NCBI GenBank assembly: GCA_027078415.1 | Contig: JALWYX010000073.1 | Location: 1 to 34,810 of the forward strand | From: Thermoanaerobaculia bacterium | GTDB taxonomy: Bacteria > Acidobacteriota > Thermoanaerobaculia > JALWYX01 | Reading direction: 5' to 3' | Length of the DNA: 34,810 nucleotides | In this document: piece after piece, positions 22,519 to 31,108 of the stretch | Numbering within the stretch: the first letter of the stretch is position 1 | Layout: every line of letters begins with the position of its first letter | Translations under genes and position numbers: made by a program | The notes under the pieces: model-generated | What the model was told of the DNA's origin: nothing | The model's database searches: none | Seen by the model: only the letters and a program-made list of their open reading frames with translations

Positions 22519-24108
22519 ATGAAGAAAAAAGTAGGAGTATTTGGTTGGGGAGTAGTAGCGCCAGGAGCTTCAAACATAGAAGAGTTTGCAGAAGTTTTAG
22601 CAAAGGGAAAACCTCTACTGGATGAATTTAGCGGTTTTGGTCCCAGTGGTTTTTTGGTAGGAAATCCCAAATTCGATTTTGGTCATTATAAAGATTGGAT
22701 AATCAGCAGATTTGAACCGCGAAAATTTTCTCAATTAGAGTCCAAAATGGGACCAATGGTAAAATATGCAATAGGAGCATTTATACAATCGCTGGAACAA
22801 AATCGCGGGATAGAAAATTTTCTATCATCTCTGGGAGCTAAAGCTCACGTATATGTAGGTACAGGTTTAGGAGATTTAACTGTTATTCATGAAATAGCTA
22901 CCCATTACAATCAAGCGCAATTTAGATGGAACTATTTCTGGTGTCAAGATAAGTTTCACTCGATTTTACGACATTATAGAAAGGCTACTAAAGATCAAAA
23001 ACAAGAATTGCTAGAACGGTATTCAGCACCATCAGATCCTGGAGAAATTGAGGATTATTTAGAAAAAAGAGAGGCAGAAATCGAATGGTATTCATTCTGG
23101 GTTAACTATTCTGAAGGCCTCAAGGAGTTTTTAGAAGCCTTAAAAAAGATAGAAAATGTTCCTATAAATTCAGAAGATATAGAGAAAGAAAAAAAGTCTG
23201 TAATAAGAAAAAAAAGACTTGCTTTAAAAAAGTTACTGGACAGTTACGGAGCTCCTACCCCTCCGTGGGAAAGTGTAAGTCCCAATTTGCTATGGAACAT
23301 AGCAAATATTCCAGCAGCTCAAATTTCGATGTTAGGAAAGATAACTGGTACAACATTTGCACCTATAGCTGCATGTGCAGGGTTTGGAACGGCTTTAAAA
23401 TTAGCCTACGATGCTATTCAAAGAGAAGAAGCTAAGATAGCAGTTGTAGGAATGACTGACCCTCCACCTCATCCTTTAACTGTAGGAGCTTTCTACGGAG
23501 CCAGAGTTATAGCTGCTGACCATTCTGTAAGTAAACCCTTAACCCAATTAAAAGGTACTCATGTGTCTGGTGGAGCATGTATTTGGATTGTAGGAGACGC
23601 GGATTTTTTGAGAGAAAAAGGATTTAGACCATTAGGATTAGAAATTGTATCTATATCGCAAAACTCTAACGCCGATCACATAATAACACCTTCGCTAGAG
23701 GGTCCTCATAATTGTATACTAGAAGCGGTCTCAAAAGCTGGGATAGATCCCAATGATCTCTCTGTGTGGGATATGCACGCTACAGCAACTCCCGGTGATT
23801 GGCCAGAATTTAACTTAACAGTTAGCTGCTTTCCTCAAACGATGATAACTGCTCAAAAGGGAATCTTCGGCCACGGAATGTCGGTATGTGGAGGCTGGGA
23901 GTTAACAGCTCTGTTTATCGCTTTATCAAAAAACAGTTTGTTTCCGACAGGAATAAGAGAAGAGGAGTTACACCCAATATTTAGAAATTACAAAGATAAA
24001 ATAGTACTAGACTCAAAGTTATCGTTCGAACTTGACGGTTATCTAGGAAAAATTAACATGGGTGTAGGAGGAGTTAACACAACAATAATATGTAAACCGT
24101 GGGACTAA
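22519..24108 (+). CDS. Divergent beta-ketoacyl synthase
   Basis: A thiolase-fold condensing enzyme of the ketoacyl synthase family. The Cys-His-His triad is present: Cys286 in AACAGFG, His420 in MHATATPGDWPE, and His452 with Lys447 in KGIFGHGMSVCGG. The motifs differ from FabF/FabB (HGTGTPxND and GHxxGAAG), and at 529 residues it is longer because of a charged insertion at about 145-245. The start has AAAGGAAGAG upstream. It probably makes C-C bonds on acyl thioesters, but no acyl carrier protein, ketoreductase, dehydratase or acyltransferase gene is nearby, so the pathway (specialised lipid, hydrocarbon or polyketide starter) cannot be assigned. The stop interlocks with that of convergent nfi (CTAA at 24105-24108). 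Confidence 0.75.
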   Translation: MKKKVGVFGWGVVAPGASNIEEFAEVLAKGKPLLDEFSGFGPSGFLVGNPKFDFGHYKDWIISRFEPRKFSQLESKMGPMVKYAIGAFIQSLEQNRGIENFLSSLGAKAHVYVGTGLGDLTVIHEIATHYNQAQFRWNYFWCQDKFHSILRHYRKATKDQKQELLERYSAPSDPGEIEDYLEKREAEIEWYSFWVNYSEGLKEFLEALKKIENVPINSEDIEKEKKSVIRKKRLALKKLLDSYGAPTPPWESVSPNLLWNIANIPAAQISMLGKITGTTFAPIAACAGFGTALKLAYDAIQREEAKIAVVGMTDPPPHPLTVGAFYGARVIAADHSVSKPLTQLKGTHVSGGACIWIVGDADFLREKGFRPLGLEIVSISQNSNADHIITPSLEGPHNCILEAVSKAGIDPNDLSVWDMHATATPGDWPEFNLTVSCFPQTMITAQKGIFGHGMSVCGGWELTALFIALSKNSLFPTGIREEELHPIFRNYKDKIVLDSKLSFELDGYLGKINMGVGGVNTTIICKPWD

Positions 24109-24788
24109 CCACTAACCAAAAAGTGAGCAGCCCTCTGAGGTTCAGGTAATCTGTATCTAGAGAGAATATTAACTATCTTTATCGCATACTCAAGGGTAAC
24201 TAGATTACCCACCGATACAAAAACAGGTTTAACTCCGGTTCGCGTACGTAGCACGGCACCTACCACTTCATTATCACATACAATATAGGTAAAGCTACCC
24301 TTATAGAAACCTGGCTCATCATAACTACCGCACAATAACTTTTTAGCAACTCCTATAGTTGGTATAGAAGTAAGAACCCCTATATGGGAAGCTATACCTA
24401 ATCTTCGAGGGTGCGCTATGCCGTGTCCATCACATATAATAAGATCAGGTAGCTTCTTAAGCATACCGATCGCTTTTAACAACAAAGGTGTCTCTCTAAA
24501 AGAGAGAAAACCTGGTATATAAGGAAAATCTAGTTTTCCTTCTACAACTACTCGTTCAACCAGTTCACCTTCAGGATAAGAGAAAGTTACCACTCCTGCT
24601 CTAGCAACATTTCCCCTTATACCTATATCGCATCCCGATATAAAATTAAGTCGTTCAAGGTTTTTTTCCATCACACACAGAGACAATATCTTTTGGAGAG
24701 ACTTGGCTTGCTCCAAAGGCAAATTCCACTTATGATAAGGTGAAGCCCTACCACTAGTAAAAATTGATAAATCTATAGCCGCTACCAA
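24105..24788 (-). CDS. nfi: Endonuclease V (deoxyinosine 3'-endonuclease)
   Basis: A DNA repair nuclease that nicks one base 3' of deoxyinosine, the product of adenine deamination that rises with temperature. The three catalytic acids are present: Asp54 in SGCDIGIR, Glu99 in PYIPGFLSFRE and Asp120 in CDGHGIAHPRRLG. GVAKKLLCG, TRTGVKPVFVSVGN and RLPEPQRAAH complete the family pattern. The start is TTG at 24788 with AAGGGG eight bases upstream, 35 bp inside the end of the glycosyltransferase gene, so the two are translationally coupled. Starting further downstream is possible because the first 20 residues are not conserved. Confidence 0.93.
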   Translation of the reverse strand: MVAAIDLSIFTSGRASPYHKWNLPLEQAKSLQKILSLCVMEKNLERLNFISGCDIGIRGNVARAGVVTFSYPEGELVERVVVEGKLDFPYIPGFLSFRETPLLLKAIGMLKKLPDLIICDGHGIAHPRRLGIASHIGVLTSIPTIGVAKKLLCGSYDEPGFYKGSFTYIVCDNEVVGAVLRTRTGVKPVFVSVGNLVTLEYAIKIVNILSRYRLPEPQRAAHFLVSG

Positions 24789-25950
24789 AGCTAGCCCCTT
24801 TGTCTAATATATGAGCAAGAGTTCTTCTGAAATGGTAAGAAAAACTACAACGTGTAAAATATTTACAAGCAAACTCCCTAGTTTTAAGCGATCTATACTC
24901 CAGTTCATCTTTGGAGGCACTAGAGGCTTTCAAAACAGTTTCTATTACGCTTTCCACGCTATCTTTCACCTTATATCCCCAATAGGCATCAACACTCGCA
25001 CTTTCTGTCACTATAGGTATAACACCTGCGTGCATAACATGAACAACACTTCCTCCTCCGCCCTCACTTACAGAAGGAAACACTATAAAACCGACAGAAT
25101 TTAGCAACTCTATAAACTCTGTAGAATAGATATCAACCCAATCTAGTAGATGTATGTTGGGTAACGATAATTCTTTTAAATACAAACTGTAGAAATCGCT
25201 TTCATTGTATACTGGACCACATATAAACAGTTCCAAATCCTTTAACAAAGCAAAAGCTTCCAAAACAAGATCTAACCCTTTATGCACCAAACCCCCACTG
25301 CCGAACCATATAAATCTCTTACGTGCTAGATTCCAATCTTTTAATCTGAAAGGGAAAAAAGAAAAAGGTACAGAGATAGGAACTCTTAAGATAGTTTTTT
25401 CAAAATTTTCATAACTCCGCGCTGTAAACTCGTTACCCAGAACAATACCACAATCGGCATAGGCCAATGCTTCAGAAGCTTCCATCTGACGCCTAGGTTT
25501 TAACCTTACACCTTTTCTCTTTTCTAACATCTTAAGCCTTCGCATCTCTCCCCTATTATTTACTTTGTAATACGCCGTTTCTATATGCTGGATTTTTATA
25601 CAGTTCTCCGGGAGAAAATACGCTATTCTTGGCAGCTGCATTCGTACATCTATAACAAGATCGTAAGAATTCATGGGATAAAAACTGTAGTTATCCCACC
25701 TTATCACATCTGTTACAAACCCCATCTCACAGCAAATCATAGCTATCTCTCTAGATTCCCAAAAGTGCGTATGATGATAGGGAATTTCTCCTCTCGCAAA
25801 GAAGGCATCAGGAAAATAAGCAACTAGAGCCCTTCCTTCGAACTTTTTAGGATACAAAGTGACAATCCTATTAGCTAATAACTTATCAATCCAACGTCTA
25901 TAAATTTTTGAAACTTTTGTTTTTAATATACGGTAATTATAAGTAGACAT
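24754..25950 (-). CDS. Glycosyltransferase, GT4/GT-B type
   Basis: About 398 residues from the ATG at 25950. The C-terminal GT-B donor domain shows WFGSGGLVHKGLDLVLEAF and FPSVSEGGGGSVVHVMHAGV, the retaining GT4 EX7E region. The first Glu is kept, but the second position is His (SEGGGGSVVH). The N-terminal acceptor domain has YFPDAFFARGEIPYHHTHFW and is not specific enough to name a substrate. No signal peptide or membrane span is evident. An upstream in-frame ATG at 26037 would overlap the divergent sppA start, so it is rejected. No Shine-Dalgarno precedes 25950. Likely substrates are surface glycans, but there is no polysaccharide cluster here; the only partner gene is nfi. Confidence 0.72.
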   Translation of the reverse strand: MSTYNYRILKTKVSKIYRRWIDKLLANRIVTLYPKKFEGRALVAYFPDAFFARGEIPYHHTHFWESREIAMICCEMGFVTDVIRWDNYSFYPMNSYDLVIDVRMQLPRIAYFLPENCIKIQHIETAYYKVNNRGEMRRLKMLEKRKGVRLKPRRQMEASEALAYADCGIVLGNEFTARSYENFEKTILRVPISVPFSFFPFRLKDWNLARKRFIWFGSGGLVHKGLDLVLEAFALLKDLELFICGPVYNESDFYSLYLKELSLPNIHLLDWVDIYSTEFIELLNSVGFIVFPSVSEGGGGSVVHVMHAGVIPIVTESASVDAYWGYKVKDSVESVIETVLKASSASKDELEYRSLKTREFACKYFTRCSFSYHFRRTLAHILDKGASFGSGYRFINFY

Positions 25951-26024
25951 TTTAAATGAAACTACAGGTAAACAATTTAAATTATAAAATAAATGTTTTA
26001 ACACAAATATAAAGGAGAAAAACG
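25951..26024. promoter_or_regulatory. 74-bp divergent promoter region with AATTTAAATT palindrome
   Basis: The gap separates the leftward glycosyltransferase and the rightward sppA. It contains the perfect palindrome AATTTAAATT (25974-25983) followed by TATAAAAT, with TATAAT readable on the minus strand, so overlapping back-to-back promoters are likely. The sppA ribosome-binding site AAAGGAG sits at 26011-26017. -35 boxes cannot be assigned confidently. Confidence 0.4.
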
Positions 26025-27818
26025 ATGACATCCACAAACACTCCGCCCAAAAATAAAGGATGTTTAAAGGTTTTCATCCTCATATTCATACTTTTTGTTA
26101 TACCCCTTGCAGTGGCAACTTTTTATCTTTTCAAACAGATACGTGGTGGTTTTGTAACTATTACTAAAAACACCGTACTTGAGGTGATACCGAAAGGAAA
26201 AATAGTCGAAGAGATTACTAAAACCCCTATAGAAGCTATCCTAGAAGCTATATCTCAAAAAGATTCAAAAGAGACAACTCTTTGGCAAATAGTCAGTTCA
26301 ATAAAAACAGCAGCTGACGACCGGCGAGTGCAAGCTATCCTGTTAGATCTGGACTACGTGACACAAGTTAGTTTCTCTCAATTGTGGGAAATAAGAGAGT
26401 CGCTTAAATACTTCAAAGATAAAGGAAAAAAAATCTACGCAACAACATACCTAATGACAAATCCCATACTATATACTATATCGGTTGCAGACACCATATA
26501 TATCCATCCTACAAGTACTCTCTATCTATACCATCCTATTATAGAACTTATATATCTAAAAAGAACTTTCGAGAAACTAGGAATAAACTTTTACGTATTC
26601 AGAGCTGGTAAATATAAATCAGCTGCAGAAACCTTATACAGAGAAAACATGTCTGAAACAACACGAGAAAATTTCAGAAACATCCTACACTACGTAGCTG
26701 AAGAATATTTAACTACTATATCCAGTTCTAGAAAAATCAAAAAGCAGGAACTTCGAAATTTCATAAAAAACACCCATACATATCTAGAAAAGCATCTAGG
26801 AGATTCTTCTACAACAGTATTACAATTTGGACTTGTTGATAAAATTGCCACTAAAGAAGAAGTCAAAGAAGAGCTAAAGAAAAAATACAACAAACCTTCT
26901 TTTATAGACTTTAAAAGTTATTACAACAAAACACGCCCTAAGACACGTTCCGAAAAGATAGGAATACTTGTAGCTCAAGGAGAAATTGTCTATTCAAAAG
27001 AGCAAAAAGGAGATAAAATAGCAGCTTTTACTTATAAAAAAATAATAAAAAATTTAGAAAAGCGTGACGACATAAAAGCACTAATATTGCGTGTTAATAG
27101 CCCAGGGGGTAGTGCCTTGGCATCGGAGATTATAAGAGAGACACTAGTTAAATACGTTAAAAAGAAAAATATTCCGTTAATTGTTTCCATGAGTGGAGTT
27201 GCTGCTTCTGGAGGGTACTGGATATCCACTCCAGCTACTAAAATAGTAGCTACCCCTTACACACTTACAGGATCTATAGGAGTTTTCGGTTTACTTGCTC
27301 ATTTGAAAGGCACTTTCGATAAATTAGGTTTTACTCCGGATGGGGTAGCATATGATACCGCTGCAGCTCTTTACATTCCATGGAGAACCCTTACTGAAGA
27401 AAATAGAAGATATTATACAGCCTTAGTAAACGATATTTATCTAGATTTTACAAAATTAGTTGCTAACAGTAGAGGTATAGAAGATATAGATAAAGTAGCA
27501 GAGGGTAAAGTATGGATTGGAAAGGAAGCTCAAAAAGCTAAGTTGGTAGACCATATAGGAGGACTTGAATTTGCCATAAAATTAGCAGCGAAAGAAGCTA
27601 ACTTAAAAAAGTACAGTGTAGAATTTATCCAAGAAAGTCCAAATCTATATTCACTAATTGTAGAAAGTATATCCGCATACGTATCTACTAAACCACCTAT
27701 CAATAATATACTTAGAGACTATTACAACTTACAGTCTATAGACTTTTTATTAGAAAACGTAAAAAAAGAAGGGGGAAATTTTTCGGTGTACTCTTACTGT
27801 TTTTGCAAACCGTTTTGA
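26025..27818 (+). CDS. sppA: Signal peptide peptidase SppA, long (67K) type
   Basis: An inner-membrane serine protease that degrades cleaved signal peptides. One N-terminal transmembrane anchor (about residues 14-37) is followed by two ClpP/crotonase-like repeats, giving the 597-residue E. coli-like long form. The catalytic Lys198 lies in the first repeat (FRAGKYKSAAE) and the nucleophile Ser395 in the second (GVAASGGYWIS), so both halves of the split active site are intact. PGGSALASEI and TLTGSIGVFG are further family signatures. The start has AAAGGAG seven bases upstream. The last eight codons overlap the convergent ClC gene by 25 bp, and the C-terminal YSYCFCKPF encoded there is probably not conserved. 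Confidence 0.93.
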   Translation: MTSTNTPPKNKGCLKVFILIFILFVIPLAVATFYLFKQIRGGFVTITKNTVLEVIPKGKIVEEITKTPIEAILEAISQKDSKETTLWQIVSSIKTAADDRRVQAILLDLDYVTQVSFSQLWEIRESLKYFKDKGKKIYATTYLMTNPILYTISVADTIYIHPTSTLYLYHPIIELIYLKRTFEKLGINFYVFRAGKYKSAAETLYRENMSETTRENFRNILHYVAEEYLTTISSSRKIKKQELRNFIKNTHTYLEKHLGDSSTTVLQFGLVDKIATKEEVKEELKKKYNKPSFIDFKSYYNKTRPKTRSEKIGILVAQGEIVYSKEQKGDKIAAFTYKKIIKNLEKRDDIKALILRVNSPGGSALASEIIRETLVKYVKKKNIPLIVSMSGVAASGGYWISTPATKIVATPYTLTGSIGVFGLLAHLKGTFDKLGFTPDGVAYDTAAALYIPWRTLTEENRRYYTALVNDIYLDFTKLVANSRGIEDIDKVAEGKVWIGKEAQKAKLVDHIGGLEFAIKLAAKEANLKKYSVEFIQESPNLYSLIVESISAYVSTKPPINNILRDYYNLQSIDFLLENVKKEGGNFSVYSYCFCKPF

Positions 27819-29899
27819 TTCAACATCTTCAGCTGTTCTATAGCTTTCGGAGGGCCTACAACTATTAGCTCATCTCCTTCTTGAATTATCGTTCTACCTG
27901 AGGGTAAAACGTTTTTGATCTTTCCGGAACTTATTCTCTTTATAAAAAGAATACGTATACCCCATCTTCTTCCTATATCCAACGTAGCTAAACTTTTACC
28001 AAAAAAAGTTGGAGGAGGTTCTACAACCTCCAAAACCGTACCTTCGGGAAGCTCAAGGTAATTTTTATTATTCTCGCCAGGAGAAAGGATAGTAGCAAGC
28101 ATCGCAGGCCTATCAAGTACCTCTTGTACGTAAAGAGCCATAAGATCTCTCTTCGTTATAACACCTACAAATTTCCTATTAGAATCTACAACAGGAACGT
28201 TCTCATAAGGTATACGAGCAAAAAGTTCCACAACTTTATCTAAAGTATCATTTAAATGCACACATTCGCATCGTGGGTGCATAATATCGTAAGCTATAAC
28301 TACCGCTATATTTATATTATCAGCCAGAAATTTTTTTATATCTTGTAACAATATTTCACCTATCAAATTACCATCTTCATCTACTACAAAAATCCTTCGT
28401 CGGTGATAAGATATAAACCTATCCACTACCTCTTTTAAAAAAGAAGTTGCTTTTACCACAGACCTATCTTCTCTAACTAGATCTTTCGCCTTTACACCTG
28501 CCAACGCTATCTCTTCAAATCTCCAATTCAGATTCACTCCTTTCTCTTCTAACAACTGCAGATAGAAAGGTTTAAATCCTATAACTTTAGTAAAAAATGC
28601 TGCGCTTACACTAGTTATCATAAGTGCAAGAATCAAATTGTAATTGCCAGTAAACTCGAATAGGATTATAACTGCGCTAAGAGGAGCATACATACTAGCA
28701 GATAAAATACCAGCCATTCCTACAACTGAATAAACTCCACTAGAAGAAATAATGCCGGGAAAAAGTAGTTCTAAAACTAGGCCAAATAAAGTCCCAATAA
28801 CGGCTCCTATAAACAGTGAAGGGGTAAACATTCCTCCCACTCCCCCTCCAGCAAGTGTTAGAACAACAGCTATAACTTTAGCTATAAAAAGGAGAGACAA
28901 TCTAGCGATATCGGATTCTTCTCCACGGACAAGGATAAATGTTTCTTGGAAGCCTCCTCCTAATATCTCGGGAATCCAAAAGCCTAGGAGTCCTAACATT
29001 AAGAAATAACCAACGGATCGTAAAGGTTGATAAGGTATTATTTTTACCAGGGTTCTTCTACCATACCTTACAGAAAAATTGAAAAAATACCCAGCCATAG
29101 CAGCAAAAGCGCCCAGAATAATAAAAAACAATAGCTCCCAGCCACTGCTAAGGTGATAATCAGGAGCGAAATATATAGGTGTTTCTCTTTTGTAAGCTCT
29201 AGCTATAAGAGTAGATATAACAGAAGAGACAACTACAGGTCCCAGAAAATGCAAAGCGAAGTTTCCTAATATAACTTCCATTGTAAATAGAGCACTTCCT
29301 ACAGGAATGTTGTAAGCGGCAGCTAATCCAGAAGCAGCTCCACAAGCAAGTAGTATTTGCAATTTTCTATAACTAAGGCCCAGTTTCCAACCCAAATAGG
29401 AAGAAACAAAGCCTCCAAAGCTTATCATGGGTCCCTCTTTACCTACAGATCCCCCGGCACTTACAGTGACTATGGAATAAACGATGTTTTTAAAAGTAAT
29501 CCCAGAAGGAACTATACCTTTACGTAAAAATATCGATTCTATCAAAAGAGAGATCCCTTTACCGTTCACTTTCCCAATAAAGAAATAGAGTGTGGCAATT
29601 ACAAGGCCCCCTATAGCTAATTCTGTATATATTGGAAAATTCAAAGTTGATAAAGAAGCGAGAAAATTAAAAAATTGTCCCATCTTTCTTATCAAGAATC
29701 CTATGCCAACACCGCAATACCCCGCTATCACACCTGTAACAGGTATAAGAAGAGCAAAAACCCTATCTTCACGTGTAGCTATTCCGAACCTCTGGGCAAG
29801 AAAAAATTCGAAACCTCGCCAAATCCTGTAGTAAACTCTAACTAAAGCTCTCGCCCTCTTGAGTCTACGTGTAAGAGCCGAGAGGCTCCTTTTTTTCAT
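27794..29899 (-). CDS. ClC-family chloride channel/transporter with two CBS domains and a TrkA-C domain
   Basis: About 440 N-terminal residues form the ClC membrane fold. The gating glutamate is Glu155 in GSVGKEGP, and GGVGGMFTPSLF provides the central chloride-site loop. The Tyr of KPFY matches the CLC-ec1 Tyr445 position. The internal proton glutamate of antiporters (CLC-ec1 Glu203) is Val209 in LFTMEVI, and the GSGIP serine loop reads GKGIS. Two CBS domains follow (about 475-600: VKAKDLVREDRSV and AYDIMHPRCECV), then a TrkA-C/RCK-C domain (about 615-690) ending in IVVGPP. The cytosolic part suggests nucleotide control of gating. The start abuts the methyltransferase stop with no gap, and the end overlaps sppA. 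Confidence 0.88.
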   Translation of the reverse strand: MKKRSLSALTRRLKRARALVRVYYRIWRGFEFFLAQRFGIATREDRVFALLIPVTGVIAGYCGVGIGFLIRKMGQFFNFLASLSTLNFPIYTELAIGGLVIATLYFFIGKVNGKGISLLIESIFLRKGIVPSGITFKNIVYSIVTVSAGGSVGKEGPMISFGGFVSSYLGWKLGLSYRKLQILLACGAASGLAAAYNIPVGSALFTMEVILGNFALHFLGPVVVSSVISTLIARAYKRETPIYFAPDYHLSSGWELLFFIILGAFAAMAGYFFNFSVRYGRRTLVKIIPYQPLRSVGYFLMLGLLGFWIPEILGGGFQETFILVRGEESDIARLSLLFIAKVIAVVLTLAGGGVGGMFTPSLFIGAVIGTLFGLVLELLFPGIISSSGVYSVVGMAGILSASMYAPLSAVIILFEFTGNYNLILALMITSVSAAFFTKVIGFKPFYLQLLEEKGVNLNWRFEEIALAGVKAKDLVREDRSVVKATSFLKEVVDRFISYHRRRIFVVDEDGNLIGEILLQDIKKFLADNINIAVVIAYDIMHPRCECVHLNDTLDKVVELFARIPYENVPVVDSNRKFVGVITKRDLMALYVQEVLDRPAMLATILSPGENNKNYLELPEGTVLEVVEPPPTFFGKSLATLDIGRRWGIRILFIKRISSGKIKNVLPSGRTIIQEGDELIVVGPPKAIEQLKMLNQNGLQKQ

Positions 29900-31090
29900 C
29901 TACCACCTGGAGATTCTACAAAACACACAAGAAAGGTAACGTCCTTCATTGAAAACCAAAGGAGTTAAATGACAGCTAGCTTGAGAACCCAGGTAATACA
30001 ACGAAACGATCTTAGAAAATTTAGAAGCAGCAGCTGCTACTGCTTCAAAAAGCTCATCTTTCCCAATGAGATAAGAACAAGAACAAACTACAAGCACAGC
30101 ATCTTCTGCAAGCAGTTCCAAGATACGAGAAACGGACGTTTGATAAAGCGACACTGCAGCATTAAGAGAATACCTCTTTTTTCCTATTCCAGGAGGGTCA
30201 AAAATAACTACATCGAAAGGTGTGTATTTAGTTAGTAATCTATTTAAATCACTTTTAAAACTTCCCTCTACCAAAGCAAAATTATCGTAAAAACCATTTA
30301 ATTTAACATTTGAATAAGCAGATTGTAAAACCCTTGGATTGCGGTCCAAACCTACAACCAACGAGGCATTGGAGTAAAGAGCGTTTAACATAAAACCTCC
30401 AACGTAACAACATAAATCCAAAACCTTTCGAGAGTTTACAAAATTTCTTATAAACAACCTATTCTCCCTTTGATCGATGTAGAAACCGCTCTTCTGAGCA
30501 ACATCTAGAGGAACTGTATAACTCAAATCGTGCTCTTTAAAAATCAACTCATCTACCTTCTCACCATACGCTAGCTCAAAACCCTCGTAAACTCTTTCAC
30601 CTTCATTAGGTGGCCTTTTGTCTAAGAAGAAAACAGTATCGACACCAACAACATCACGTACAACACGAGCTAATACATCTCGATGAGTAAAAATAGGCAA
30701 AGTGTCTATTTGGATAACGGCTACCTTATCATATATATCCACAATTAAACCGGGTAATCCATCACCTTCCGAATTTACAAGCCTATAAACGTTAGTGTGA
30801 ACAGAAGGCAGATTCAAATTGTTCTTCCTGAAATTAAAAGCTTTCTTTATACTCCCATAAAAATACTCTTCTAAGCTGGTAGGAGGATCGTATCGAGAAG
30901 CAATTCTAACCCTTATAGAAGAATTCGGAGAAACAAAACCCCAACCCACATAGTTACCTCGAGGATCGTAAACTGTCGCTACAAAATCTTTTCCTACCTG
31001 AGAATCGGTTTTATCTACCGACTGAGCAAAGACCCATGGATGTCCCAACCACACAGGTTTAACATGACCTTTTTTAAGATATACTTTCAT
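29900..31090 (-). CDS. Class I rRNA methyltransferase, RlmI family
   Basis: An N-terminal PUA-like RNA-binding domain (KKGHVKPVWLGHPWVFAQSV, residues 6-25, continuing to about 75) is followed by a middle EEHD-like segment and a Rossmann SAM-binding domain. Motif I is VLDLCCYVGGFML (about 221-233), then VVGLDRNPR, the catalytic DPPGIGKK motif and VVCSCSYLIG. The pattern matches RlmI-type 23S rRNA 5-methylcytosine methyltransferases. The exact target base cannot be read from sequence. The ATG at 31090 has no Shine-Dalgarno within the 18-bp gap to the divergent PBP gene. A TATAGC box eight bases upstream suggests a leaderless start. The ClC gene begins at the base after this stop. Confidence 0.85.
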   Translation of the reverse strand: MKVYLKKGHVKPVWLGHPWVFAQSVDKTDSQVGKDFVATVYDPRGNYVGWGFVSPNSSIRVRIASRYDPPTSLEEYFYGSIKKAFNFRKNNLNLPSVHTNVYRLVNSEGDGLPGLIVDIYDKVAVIQIDTLPIFTHRDVLARVVRDVVGVDTVFFLDKRPPNEGERVYEGFELAYGEKVDELIFKEHDLSYTVPLDVAQKSGFYIDQRENRLFIRNFVNSRKVLDLCCYVGGFMLNALYSNASLVVGLDRNPRVLQSAYSNVKLNGFYDNFALVEGSFKSDLNRLLTKYTPFDVVIFDPPGIGKKRYSLNAAVSLYQTSVSRILELLAEDAVLVVCSCSYLIGKDELFEAVAAAASKFSKIVSLYYLGSQASCHLTPLVFNEGRYLSCVFCRISRW

Positions 31091-31108
31091 ACTATACAGC
31101 TATAAACT
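31091..31108. promoter_or_regulatory. 18-bp divergent intergenic gap with dual -10-like boxes
   Basis: Only 18 bases separate the ATG of the methyltransferase and the GTG of the PBP. They contain TATACA (31093-31098), readable as a plus-strand -10, and TATAGC (31104-31099) on the minus strand, together an imperfect palindrome. Neither gene has room for a Shine-Dalgarno plus leader, and both -35 regions must lie inside the opposite coding sequence. Confidence 0.35.

Noticed and set aside
25951-26037. 29-residue extension of the GT4 protein
   Set aside because: It would overlap the divergent sppA start and cover the only possible promoter space.
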